Shown here piece by piece: positions 15,833 to 24,119 of a stretch of 64,000 bases of DNA. The first letter of the stretch is position 1. Every line of letters starts with the position of its first letter. This DNA is from CATOSD01 sp965226695 (GTDB lineage: Bacteria; Chloroflexota; Dehalococcoidia; Lucifugimonadales; CATOSD01). The position numbers and the translations under genes were made by a program. Below the pieces are notes generated by a model that saw only the letters and a program-made list of their open reading frames with translations, was not told the origin of the DNA and did not search any database. Location: contig OZ245405.1 of the NCBI GenBank assembly GCA_965226695.1, positions 1,364,001-1,428,000 on the forward strand, given 5' to 3'.

Positions 15833-16627
15833 ATGTCGCGCAACAGAACATACAGCACCGAGGCCATCGTGTTGAGGCAGACCGCCCTGGGAGAGGCGGA
15901 CCGCGTCCTCACGCTGTTCACGCCGAACCTGGGCAAGCTGGGTGCCGTCGCAAAGGGTGTGCGGCGTCCGGGCAGCAGGACGGGCGGTCACATGGAACTG
16001 CTGAACCGAGTTCGCGTAACCCTGGCGCAGGGCAGGACGCTTGACGTCGTAACCGACGCCCAGGCCACCCAGACCTTCGCGGGCCTGCGGAGTCGGCTCC
16101 AGTCCATATCGCGGGCTATGTACGCCGCTGAACTGGTGGACCGATTCTGCATCGACCGGTCGCCCAATCTCCAGGTATACCGGCTGCTGCTGCAAGCGCT
16201 GACGCTTCTGGACGCCGGGCCGGAGGCGCCGGTGTTGCTGCGTCACTTCGAGCTGATGCTGCTGGAACATTCCGGCTATCGGCCCGAGTTGTTCTGGTGC
16301 GTCGAGTGCCGCGCTGAGCTTCAGCCGTCGGACCACGCCTTCAGCAACACGCTGGGCGGCGTGCTCTGTCCCAATTGCCGGACGGGCGCCGACGGCCCGC
16401 TGACGCAGGTGTCGTTGGGCGGCATGAAGGTGTTGCGATACCTGCAGCGCACGCCGGAGCTAGGGGCGTCCGCCGGGTTCAGGGCTCCGGCACACGTCGC
16501 GGCGGAGTTGGAGCGACTGTGCCACCTCTACGTGCGACACATTCTCGACCGCGAGCTCAAGACCGCCGCCTTCGTCAATACCGTAACCGGCCTTCGCCCT
16601 CAGTCACGGCGAGACTGGGGCGCGTAG
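15833..16627 (+). CDS. recO: DNA repair protein RecO
   Basis: A 264-residue RecO. It opens with an N-terminal OB-fold, beginning TYSTEAIVLRQTALGEADRVLTLFTPNLGKLGAVAKGVRRPGS. A helical domain with a CxxC...CxxC zinc site follows (CVECRAEL ... GVLCPNC). The ATG at 15833 begins the canonical domain. It anneals SSB-coated single strands and works with RecR. It is the last gene of the replication/repair block before the tRNA. Confidence 0.93.
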   Translation: MSRNRTYSTEAIVLRQTALGEADRVLTLFTPNLGKLGAVAKGVRRPGSRTGGHMELLNRVRVTLAQGRTLDVVTDAQATQTFAGLRSRLQSISRAMYAAELVDRFCIDRSPNLQVYRLLLQALTLLDAGPEAPVLLRHFELMLLEHSGYRPELFWCVECRAELQPSDHAFSNTLGGVLCPNCRTGADGPLTQVSLGGMKVLRYLQRTPELGASAGFRAPAHVAAELERLCHLYVRHILDRELKTAAFVNTVTGLRPQSRRDWGA

Positions 16628-16803
16628 CGAAGACGTGGCTACGGATCGCATACCTCCCGCTCCCAGTGGCGCGCGCGAACGGCGTCACGAGCCAAAGAAG
16701 AAACTCAGACTTCGCATTGTCGGTCTGGAGCCTGGCGTAGTATCATGTTAGGCGGCTTTCGCGGCCACTTGCGCACTGCCCGCACGGACGCGGCCCTAGT
16801 CAA

Positions 16804-16879
16804 GCCCCTGTAGCTCAGGCGGATAGAGCATCGGTTTCCTAAACCGAGTGCCCCGGTTCGAGTCCGGGCAGGGGTACCA
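16804..16879 (+). tRNA. tRNA-Arg (anticodon CCT)
   Basis: The cloverleaf can be folded by eye. The acceptor stem GCCCCTG pairs with CAGGGGT, with a wobble at the first pair. The D arm is GCTC/GAGC. The anticodon stem TCGGT/ACCGA encloses the loop TTCCTAA, giving anticodon CCT. The T arm CCGGG/TTCGAGT is standard, and CCA is encoded at 16877-16879. A tyrosine integrase follows within 160 bp, so the 3' end is the probable integration site. Confidence 0.93.
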
Positions 16880-17038
16880 CTGACCATTCCGCCCATGCCC
16901 CATATTGTCCCAGATGGCCTTCAATTCGTAGCTGAAAGGCCCCGAACTAGTGCCCAGACGCGCCCCAAGAGTCCCCCGCTATCCCGCCTCAAGTGTGGTA
17001 ATAGTTGTGGGAACACTTTTCGGCGTAGGAGCATTGCT

Positions 17039-18250
17039 ATGGCACTATCGGCAACTCGGGTGAAGGCCCTCAAAGACCCAGGGCGATACTCGGACGGCGG
17101 GGGCCTGCATTTGTTCATCAGCAGAGCAGGTCGCAAGTCCTGGGTCCTGCGCATCACCATCGACGGTCGAAGGCGCGATATCGGCATGGGCGGATATCCG
17201 TCAGTTAGCCTGGCCCAGGCCCGAGATAAGGCGGGGAACTACAGGGCCGCCGTGGCCGAGGGCCGCGACCCCCTGGCCGAAAAGCGCGCCCCCGCGATAC
17301 CGACCTTCAGGGAAGCGGCCCACACCGTCTACGAGGCGAACAAGCCGCGTTGGCGCAGCGGCAAGCACGTCGCGAACTGGATGCAGACCCTGGAGCGCCA
17401 CGCCATGCCGGCCCTGGGCAGAACGCCCCTGGACAGGATAGACCGTGGCGACGTGTTGCGAGTCCTCACCCCGATCTGGGCCACACGGCCGGAGACGGCC
17501 CGAAAGGTGCGTCAACGGATGAGGGCCGTCTTTCGGTGGGCGATGGCGCACGGCTTCATGGAGACCAACCCGGCGGGCGAAGCCATAGACGGCGCCCTGC
17601 CCTCCATGCCGAAGGTGAAGTCGCACTTCAGGGCCCTGCCCTACCAGGAGGTCGGCGAGGCGCTCAGGACCGTCGACGCCTCCCAAGCGTCGATGTCCGC
17701 CAGGCTGTGCTTTCGGTTCCTGGTCCTCACGGCGGCGCGCTCCGGTGAGGCCAGGGGCGCTCTCTGGGACGAGATAGAACTCCAGGACCGGGTGTGGCGG
17801 ATACTGCCTGAGCGGATGAAGGCGGGCGTGGAGCACCGGGTGCCGCTGAGCGCACAGGCCCTCGACGTGCTCAACGAGGCGTCCGCGCTGCGTGACGAGT
17901 CCGGCCTGATGTTCCCGTCGCCGATGAAGCGGAAGTCGGCGATGTCGGACATGACGCTTATGAAGGTGCTGAGGTCGACGGGCCTCGCTGAGCGTGCCAC
18001 AGTCCACGGGTTCCGCAGCAGCTTCAAGAACTGGACGCTCGAGCAGACCGACACGCCCTGGGCAGTCTCTGAGGCGGCGCTTGCCCACACCCTGGGCAAC
18101 TCGACCGAGCAGGCCTACGCAAGGTCCGACCTTTTCGAGCGCCGCCGCGCACTGATGCAGCTGTGGGCGGACTACGTGACCGGCGAACCTCAGGCGGTGC
18201 CGGAACAGGAGAACCCTGTCGAACTGACCGTTCTTCCGGTCGGCGTATAA
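17039..18250 (+). CDS. Tyrosine recombinase (P4-type integrase)
   Basis: A 403-residue site-specific integrase. The N-terminal DUF4102 arm-binding domain reads RYSDGGGLHLFISRAGRKSWVLRI. The SAM-like core-binding domain covers ~residues 100-190, and the catalytic domain carries Arg in TAARSGEARGALW, HGFRSSFKNW (HxxR), a second His (ALAHTLGN) and Tyr in EQAYARSDLFERR. The ATG at 17039 is preferred because the canonical MALSATRVKALKDPGRY opening begins there; the frame stays open further up to the tRNA. Its position just 3' of tRNA-Arg and next to an alpA gene is the classic left end of an integrated island. Confidence 0.93.
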   Translation: MALSATRVKALKDPGRYSDGGGLHLFISRAGRKSWVLRITIDGRRRDIGMGGYPSVSLAQARDKAGNYRAAVAEGRDPLAEKRAPAIPTFREAAHTVYEANKPRWRSGKHVANWMQTLERHAMPALGRTPLDRIDRGDVLRVLTPIWATRPETARKVRQRMRAVFRWAMAHGFMETNPAGEAIDGALPSMPKVKSHFRALPYQEVGEALRTVDASQASMSARLCFRFLVLTAARSGEARGALWDEIELQDRVWRILPERMKAGVEHRVPLSAQALDVLNEASALRDESGLMFPSPMKRKSAMSDMTLMKVLRSTGLAERATVHGFRSSFKNWTLEQTDTPWAVSEAALAHTLGNSTEQAYARSDLFERRRALMQLWADYVTGEPQAVPEQENPVELTVLPVGV

Positions 18251-18253
18251 GGA

Positions 18254-18457
18254 CTAGCTGCTAGTTCCGAGTTCACTCTCTGCCACGGGCCGGGACTCGA
18301 GCCACGCCGTGATGTCGCTCTCCCTCCACCTGACGGCGGCGGGGCCGACCCTCACGGGTCTTGGAAACTCTCCGTCCTGCATCAGGCGGTAGATCGACGA
18401 GCGGCTCAGCCCCGTGATCCTCTCTACCTCCCGCCGCCTCAAGAGTCTGTCACCCAT
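18254..18457 (-). CDS. AlpA-family excisionase/regulator
   Basis: A 67-residue MerR-like winged-helix protein: MGDRLLRRREVERITGLSRSSIYRLMQDGEFPRPVRVG...VRWRESDITAWLESR. AlpA proteins activate or direct excision of P4-type islands. It is convergent with the integrase, with 3 bp between stops. The region upstream of its start is cut after ~70 bp by the first IS1380 copy, so its native promoter may be displaced. Confidence 0.88.
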   Translation of the reverse strand: MGDRLLRRREVERITGLSRSSIYRLMQDGEFPRPVRVGPAAVRWRESDITAWLESRPVAESELGTSS

Positions 18458-18650
18458 TTTCTTCACCTCTTCGCCTACTTCGGGACGCCGTGATGTCCCG
18501 GTTGGGATAAGCGTAGACTGAGGCGTAAGCCCGAATCCACCGGGGGAGGGGGTCGGGTCAGTGTCCTGAAGCGGCAAGAAGGTGCTCCTTTGAATCTGGG
18601 ATAATGGTTTTGTAAGACCAAACCGTCCCCAGGAAAGGAGCACCCAATAG

Positions 18651-20001
18651 ATGCTACCACGCAATCACCCTGACCGCATCCAAATCGCCTTCGATGATCA
18701 CCGCCCGGTGGCCAACGCCGGGCTGCTCGTTCCCGCCACCCTGGCCCATCACCTCTGCCTTTCCCTACTGGTGCAGGAGCGCCCGGATCTGGGTGACGCC
18801 CCGGCCCAGGCCAACACCGGCGACAAGGTGATGACCTTGGTTGCTTCCGCGCTGGCTGGCGGCGACTGCATCGACGACGCCGATGCGTTGCTCACCGGAG
18901 GGACTGCCTGCACCCCTGGGCGGCACGGGTCAAGGCACCATCCACCCTGGGAACCTTCCTGCGCAGCTTCCGGTGGGGCCATGTGCGCCAGCTGGACCGG
19001 GTGAGCCGGGAGCTGCTGTCCCGGGCCTGGGCCGCTGGTGGTGGACCCGGCGACGGGCCGTTGACCATCGACCCCGACTCCACCATGTGCGAGACCTACG
19101 GGCTGGCCAAGCAAGGGGCCCGCCATCACGGCTACACCGGCCAGCGGGGCTATCACCCGCTGCTGGCCATCGCCGCCGGAACCGGTGACGTGCTGATGGC
19201 CCGACTGCGGGAGGGCCGCGCCAACACCGCTCGGGGCGCCGCCCACTTCCTGCGGGAGACGGTGGGACGGGTGCGCCATGCCGGAGCCACAGGACAACTC
19301 ACGGTGCGCGCCGACAGCGGCTTCTACGCCCATAGCGTGGTATCGGTCTGCCGCAAGCTGAACGTGCGCTTCTCCATCACCATCCGCCAGCACGCCCGCC
19401 TGCGGAACCTGATCGAGGCCATACCCGAGACGGACTGGACGCCGATCCCCTTCTGGATGGACGGCGCAGGCGACGTGGCCGAGACCATCTACACCCCCTT
19501 CCAGGGTGAGTCCGACACCGCCCCGGTGCGGCTCATCGTCCGCCGGGTGAAGCCCACGCCCGGTTCCCAACTGACCCTCTTCGCCAGCTACAGCTATCAC
19601 GGCTTCATCACCGACCGCGACGGCGATACCCTGGAACTGGAGCCGACCACCGCCGCCATGCCGAGGTCGAGAACGCCATAAGAGACCTCGAGTACGGCGT
19701 CGGACTCAACCATCTCCCATCGGGCCGCTTCGCCGCCAACGGCGCCTGGCTGGCGATACAGAGCCTGCCCCGTACTCGATACGGGGTGATGGCCCATAAC
19801 CTGGCCCGCTGGACCGTGCGCATCGGTCTGGGCCAGCAGGTGGTTACCACCAAGACCCTCAGACGGCGGTTCTTCTCCATCGCCGGACGGCTCACCCGCA
19901 AGGCCCGCCGCCTCACCCTGCATCTGCCACAGAGCTGGCCCTGGGAAACCCAGTTCAGTCGCGCCCTCGCTCGGTTGCGCGCCCTGCCACTGCCATCTTG
20001 A
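18651..20001 (+). pseudogene. IS1380 transposase, frameshifted
   Basis: Three frames together rebuild an IS1380 DDE transposase. The first, MLPRNHPDRIQIAFDDHRPV to DDADALLTGGTA, ends in a shifted tail. The second runs from ~18983 (RQLDRVSRELLSRAW ... TIDPDSTMCETYGLAKQGA) to TLELEP. The third covers the C-terminus to 20001. The catalytic region around TIDPDST and the ADSGFY segment are intact, but no frame spans the whole protein. An in-frame 24-bp palindromic insertion lies at 19762-19785, described separately. Confidence 0.85.
19762..19785. repeat. Dispersed 24-bp palindromic element, copy 1
   Basis: The core CCCCGTACTCGATACGGGG (19768-19786) is a 7-bp inverted repeat with a 5-nt loop. Together with the preceding AGCCTG it forms a 24-nt block that reads SLPRTRYG inside the IS1380 transposase, between AIQ and VMAHNLARW. 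Removing it restores a family-like sequence. The same block occurs at 29260-29283 in an unrelated transposase. Copy 2 of the IS1380 keeps only its AGCCTG start, next to a deletion. Confidence 0.75.
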
Positions 20002-20268
20002 CGGCGCCCACGGCGTCTGACCCATCCACCAGACTACCCAACCGCCCCGCAAACTCGCATCACCCCCGGTCCGCGAGTGTCTCTTGCTGCGTCCTCTCCC
20101 CGCCATCTCGCCCTGCCAACGTCTGCAAACGGCCACAAGGTCTCCACGCGGCTGCCGAAAGGCCGCCACCGGACCCATCTACCCTGAATCCTGCCCGAAC
20201 TATCGCCCCCCTTTGCCACTCATCGCCCATTCCGCTGCTGTAACGCCACCCCCGGTGGATTCGGGATA

Positions 20269-20478
20269 AAGCGAAGCGCAAGGGTCTGTCCATTCGTGGG
20301 ATCGCCCGAGAGCTGGGTATACACAGAGACACGGTGAAGAAGTACATGAACGCTGAGAGTCCGCCCATGGCGCGACCTAGACTGACATCGAAGCGCGCTT
20401 GATCTGTTACGATCACGGTGCGAGTTGATGACATTTATGCTGGTCACTTACCCTGACATTTATCCTGGACAGCGACAG
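20269..20478 (+). mobile_element. Right-end fragment of an ISNCY element
   Basis: About 200 bp matches the last part of the full ISNCY copies: the coding end KRKGLSIRGIARELGIHRDTVKKYMNAESPPMARP, then the terminal sequence with CATTTATGCTGGTCACTTA and TATCCTGGACAGCGAC. It differs from them at several bases (for example GGGTATAC for GGATATAC), so it is an older copy. It is cut on its left by IS1380 copy 1 and abuts full ISNCY copy A on its right. Confidence 0.8.
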
Positions 20479-22101
20479 TGTTGTTGTTCAGCATAAGCGT
20501 CACAGGTAACTGTTCAGCAAGAATGTCACATTATGGAGAATGTGACGTTGAACCAAAAGGAACAGGCAAGGCTTCAGGTTCTCAACAGCTTGCTGGCGGG
20601 ACATATGACGATAGAGCAGGCATCTGCGCTGATGGGAGTGAGCATACGCCATGCCTGGCGCTTTCTGGCGGCATACAGGAAGGAAGCAGCAGCCGCCCTG
20701 GCTCACGGTCATCGAGGTCGCAGAGCGCCCAACGCGATATTGGAGGCAACGAAGGCCGCTGTGCTGCATCTGGCACGCACACGGTACGCGGGAACCAACC
20801 ACACACATATGAGCGAGTTGTTGAGAGAACACGAAGGCGTAGACGTAACTCGCACCACGCTGCGGCGTCTGCTGGTGAGCGCCGGCGAGAGTAGCCCTCG
20901 CGGTAGGCGTCCACCCAAGCACCGAGTTCGGCGGCAGCGGATGCCGCGTGAAGGTATGCTGATTCAGATAGACGGAAGTCATCATCGCTGGTTAGGAGAA
21001 GATGGACCGCAGTTCACGCCGCTTTTGGCAGTGGACGACACCACCGGGGTCGTGGTCAATGCTCTGTTTGGCGAGTTGGAGAACACACGCAGCTACTTCC
21101 TGCTGATGCAGGGACTGATACGGCATAGTGGTATACCGCTCGCACTCTATGCAGATCGGCATGCCGTCTTCAAGCATACGCCTTCGCCAGAGACTGCCGC
21201 TGCTCCCACTCAGTTCTCTCGTGCTATGGATGAACTTGGAATACAGCTGACATTCGCGCGATCACCACAAGTCAAGGGTCGTGTGGAACGCACCGCAGGA
21301 ACGTTCCAGGACAGGCTCGTTACGGAGCTCCGGCTTGCGTGCGCGACCACCGTCGACGATGCCAACCGCGTGCTGGAGGGCTTTCTGCCACGCTTCAACA
21401 CGCGTTTTGGTGTAGTGTGCGCAGGAGTCGGAAGTCGCCTATCGAGCCGTACACGAAGGGATGTGTCTGGAGAGGATCCTGTGCTTCAAGTACAGGCGTA
21501 GAGTCGCCAGGGACAACACGGTCAGATACCGCTGGCGCACCCTGCAACTGCTGCCAGGCACGGACCGGCCAAGCTACGCCGGAGCAGTGGTGAATGTACT
21601 TGAGGGACCGGACGGACGGCTGGAAGTGCAGCACGAAGAACGCATCGTCCCCTCTCAGGAGGCGCCACCACGCCCGAGCGTCCTTCGGGGCTTCGTTGGC
21701 AGAACCGTACATACACCAATACCTCATCTTCCCAGCTACGGACTTGGTAGAAAATGGGTGGCCAGACTGGCGACTCTGGACGCCGAGGTCTCCCACGACA
21801 CCGCCGACCGCAACGGTGGCGGAAGAGTCCGCAAAGTTGCAACTCAGAGAAGCAGGAAGCCCACGCCACTACAGACTGCCAGATGGAAAGCGGTGCGTAA
21901 GGCGAAGCGCAAGGGTCTGTCCATTCGTGGGATCGCCCGAGAGCTGGATATACACAGAGACACGGTGAAGAAGTACATGAACGCTGAGAGTCCACCCATG
22001 GCGCGACCTGGACTGACATCGAAGCGCGCTTGATCTCTTACGATCACGGTGCAAGTTGATGACATTTATGCTGGTCACTTATCCTGGACAGCGACTGCCA
22101 C
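20479..22101 (+). mobile_element. ISNCY (IS1202-like) element, copy A
   Basis: A 1623-bp unit is shared end to end with the inverted copy at 24120-25742. The left end is TGTTGTTGTTCAGCATAAG. The reverse of the right end reads AGTCGCTGTCCAGGATAAG, giving imperfect terminal inverted repeats. Flanking DNA differs between copies outside these limits. The exact right limit is uncertain by ~5 bp, because both copies share a trailing GCCAC. No target duplication was seen. Confidence 0.85.
20533..22033 (+). pseudogene. ISNCY transposase split by a frameshift
   Basis: The first frame (20533-21501) holds an N-terminal HTH (TIEQASALMGVSIRHAWRFLAAYRKEG-like) and an integrase core: MLIQIDGSHHRWLGEDGPQ gives the first Asp, LALYADRHAVFK the second and SPQVKGRVERTAGTFQDRL the Glu. 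At ~21425 the coding continues in another frame as QESEVAYRAVHEGMCLERIL and runs to 22033. It ends with an HTH-like segment (RKGLSIRGIARELDIHRDTVKKY). Copy B has the same break, so the lesion predates duplication or is a translational frameshift. No obvious slippery heptamer is visible at the junction GTAGTGTGCGCAGGAG. Confidence 0.8.
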
Positions 22102-22193
22102 GTGTCCTGATTTCTCCCCGCCCTTGGCAATAGTGATTAAAGGCGTCCTGCCTACAGCACCTCCCCTGAAAACAACAAATCCGACTATGAGTC

Positions 22194-22853
22194 TTAGGCA
22201 GCCTGCTGAAGTTGTTCGATCTTACGTACCAAAAGCGATACTCCAGACTTCAAGTCGGCAATGGCAACATCGCTTCGGATAAGTAATTCAAGAAGGTATG
22301 CAAGACTTGGTTCGAAATCCTCCAACTGCGACGGAAGTTCCGGCCGCGACAGGGGAAACACCCCGTGCTTTAGCAGCACCGCCCTGGCAACGTGACTGGC
22401 AGCGAACATCAACTCCTCGGATGCCGCGTCGACATCCCCAACCTCAAGCAGTTTTGACGCCATTTTCATGCGCTTCTTCGCATGACTCACCTTGGGCCGC
22501 CAGTCTGGCCAGTGGGGATTATTGAGTTCCGAGGCCACATGTTTAGCCCACCAGCCATCGGGGTCGCTCATTGGTACTCCAAAGCGTAGCGCCCAGCCAG
22601 GATAGTCGTCGCCTTCCCCAAGCCGACTCAGAAACTTTGAACGACTATACTGTTGCAGGTGAACATCGCCCGGAAGCTTGAGTCGTATCCGGCGCTCAAC
22701 GTTGTCGAGGACGAGGATGTCGATGTCACTGCGACCGTTCATGGTGTCACGAGCACTAGAGCCTATAAGGACCACCGTTGCTGTGTCTGCTAACCCCTCC
22801 AGCGTCAGAGCATCGAAAACAGACTTAGTTGCAGTTTCCACTTTTTCGTTCAT
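22194..22853 (-). CDS. Nucleotidyltransferase (MNT-like) with C-terminal HEPN-like helices
   Basis: A 219-residue protein with the pol-β nucleotidyltransferase signature GSSARDTMNGRSDIDILVLD (~residues 32-50; the G-S and DID residues that bind Mg-NTP are intact). A second half is helical (EELMFAASHVARAVLLKHGVFPLSRPEL) and resembles a HEPN-type bundle. It overlaps the upstream small gene by 4 bp (ATGA), the usual layout of HEPN/MNT toxin-antitoxin pairs, where the MNT protein AMPylates or otherwise silences the HEPN partner. It lies between two inverted ISNCY copies, so the pair looks like IS-borne cargo. Function is inferred from motif and layout. Confidence 0.8.
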   Translation of the reverse strand: MNEKVETATKSVFDALTLEGLADTATVVLIGSSARDTMNGRSDIDILVLDNVERRIRLKLPGDVHLQQYSRSKFLSRLGEGDDYPGWALRFGVPMSDPDGWWAKHVASELNNPHWPDWRPKVSHAKKRMKMASKLLEVGDVDAASEELMFAASHVARAVLLKHGVFPLSRPELPSQLEDFEPSLAYLLELLIRSDVAIADLKSGVSLLVRKIEQLQQAA

Positions 22854-23191
22854 GTCGATGAGCCTATACCTGATTCAATCTCGTCTGTGAATTCCTCAAG
22901 CCTTGAGACTAAGTCTCCTAGGTCCATCTCCCCTAGTTCAGGCCCAGGTCCCTCATAGGCTACATCCTTTCGCAGTCTATTCAACTCTTCCAACTCATCG
23001 CCGATGTCGCGTGAGATCAATCCATCGCTATGAAGTTCCCGAGCTAGTTGAGCCTTTTGGAGGTGGTTTCGAGTCCATGTGCGACCATGGAACTCCGCGA
23101 GGGCGGTAACGCAGTTCTCATAGGCATAGAAGGCCCAAACTACGGCATTTTCGGGATCATTGTCCCACTCTGCGCTTTGGACTTTCTCCAC
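22850..23191 (-). CDS. HEPN-like small protein paired with the nucleotidyltransferase
   Basis: A 113-residue helical protein (AVVWAFYAYENCVTALAEF ... ELEELNRLRKDVAYEGPG) with the pattern of HEPN-domain proteins encoded beside nucleotidyltransferases. The canonical Rx4-6H RNase motif is not obvious; RLRKDVAY occupies the place where it would be, so catalytic activity is doubtful. The GTG at 23191 is the assumed start, although the frame remains open for ~17 more codons (DEARERIALARRQ) without an ATG. The true N-terminus may therefore be lost or use a rare start. The end overlaps the nucleotidyltransferase gene. Confidence 0.6.
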   Translation of the reverse strand: MEKVQSAEWDNDPENAVVWAFYAYENCVTALAEFHGRTWTRNHLQKAQLARELHSDGLISRDIGDELEELNRLRKDVAYEGPGPELGEMDLGDLVSRLEEFTDEIESGIGSST

Positions 23192-23320
23192 CTGCCGTCT
23201 CGCAAGAGCAATACGCTCTCTTGCCTCGTCAACGCCTACTGACTATTCCTTTGCGCCCCGTCTATGACTAATCAAACCTCATCTTATCATGCCAGAACAC
23301 CTGCGATACTACAACATTTC

Positions 23321-23891
23321 TGAGGTGGACCCGGTTAGTTGGACAGAATTAAGGCGGAGTTAAGTGAGGGTCCCGCCACTCCCGCATAAGACACCACGTC
23401 TGCTTCCGGCGACGACCTCCCAACTGTTGACTCTTCATTTTGGGACGCCCGGCGCTCAGAGAACACTTCTCCCGGCGTCCTATATCCCAATGTCTGATGG
23501 GGCCTCTGGTCATTGTAGAACCGGAGATAAGCTCACAGTTCCCTCCGGGCCTCCCCCGCGCTGGCGTAGGCTTTCAGGTAGACCTTCTCGTACTTCACCG
23601 TCCGCCGCAACCGCTCCACGAAGATATTGTCGGCAAACCTACCTTTCCCGTCCATGCTGATCTTCACTCCGTGGTCCTGTAGGACCTGGGTGAATTCCTG
23701 GCTGGTGAACTGGCTCCCTTGGTCGGTATTGAACACCTCCGGCCTCCCCCTATCCATCGCCTCGGACAGGGACTCGACAGAGTGTTGGACAGGTGCCAGG
23801 ACACTACGTACCGGCTGTGCCAGTCCATGACCGCCACCAGGTAGAGGAGACCCCGGGCCATGGGCAGGTAGGTGATGTCGGCGGCCCAAAG
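23321..23891 (-). mobile_element. IS3-family remnant (orfB pieces)
   Basis: The 3' terminal region near 23321-23360 (GGACCCGGTTAGTTGGACAG) and the C-terminal half of an IS3 orfB remain. One frame gives HLWAADITYLPMARGLLYLVAVMDWHSRYVVSW. After a frameshift near 23770 another frame gives PEVFNTDQGSQFTSQEF ... FADNIFVERLRRTVKYE, which carries the second Asp and the Glu. A TGA follows REL before AYLRFYNDQRPHQTLGYRTPGEV. orfA and the start of orfB are missing, cut at the junction with the IS110 fragment. It is a dead remnant. Confidence 0.85.
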
Positions 23892-24119
23892 ATGAGCATG
23901 TCTCAGGAACCCATCTACGTTGGCATCGACATGGCCAAGGACCAGGTTGACGTCGCAGTTCGACCTACTGGCTGTAGTTGGACCGTGCAATACGATGAGG
24001 CCGGTGTGGACGGTCTCGTGGCACGGTTGAATAGTCTCAAACCTGTCGCAGTGATTACAGAGTCCACCGGCGGACTAGAGCTTGCGTTGGTTGCGGCTCT
24101 TGCCGCCGCATCGTTGCCT
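23892..24119 (+). pseudogene. IS110 transposase, N-terminal fragment
   Basis: MSMSQEPIYVGIDMAKDQVDVAV begins the DEDD RuvC-like domain of an IS110 transposase, and ITESTGGLELALVAALAAASLPV carries the next acidic position. The frame runs into the end of ISNCY copy B at 24120 and never reaches the Tnp_20 part. The remaining IS110 sequence is not seen on the other side of copy B. Confidence 0.85.

Larger units (their letters stand above)
18526..20268 (+). mobile_element. IS1380-family element, copy 1 (defective)
   Basis: The left end carries TAAGCCCGAATCCACCG. The right end carries CGGTGGATTCGGG but lacks the last ~5 bp seen in copy 2. The transposase (18651-20001) is broken by at least two frameshifts, near 18905 and 19650. 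A ~270-bp noncoding tail follows the transposase and is nearly identical in copy 2 (38860-40565). Immediately after the right end begins a fragment of an ISNCY element. Confidence 0.85.
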
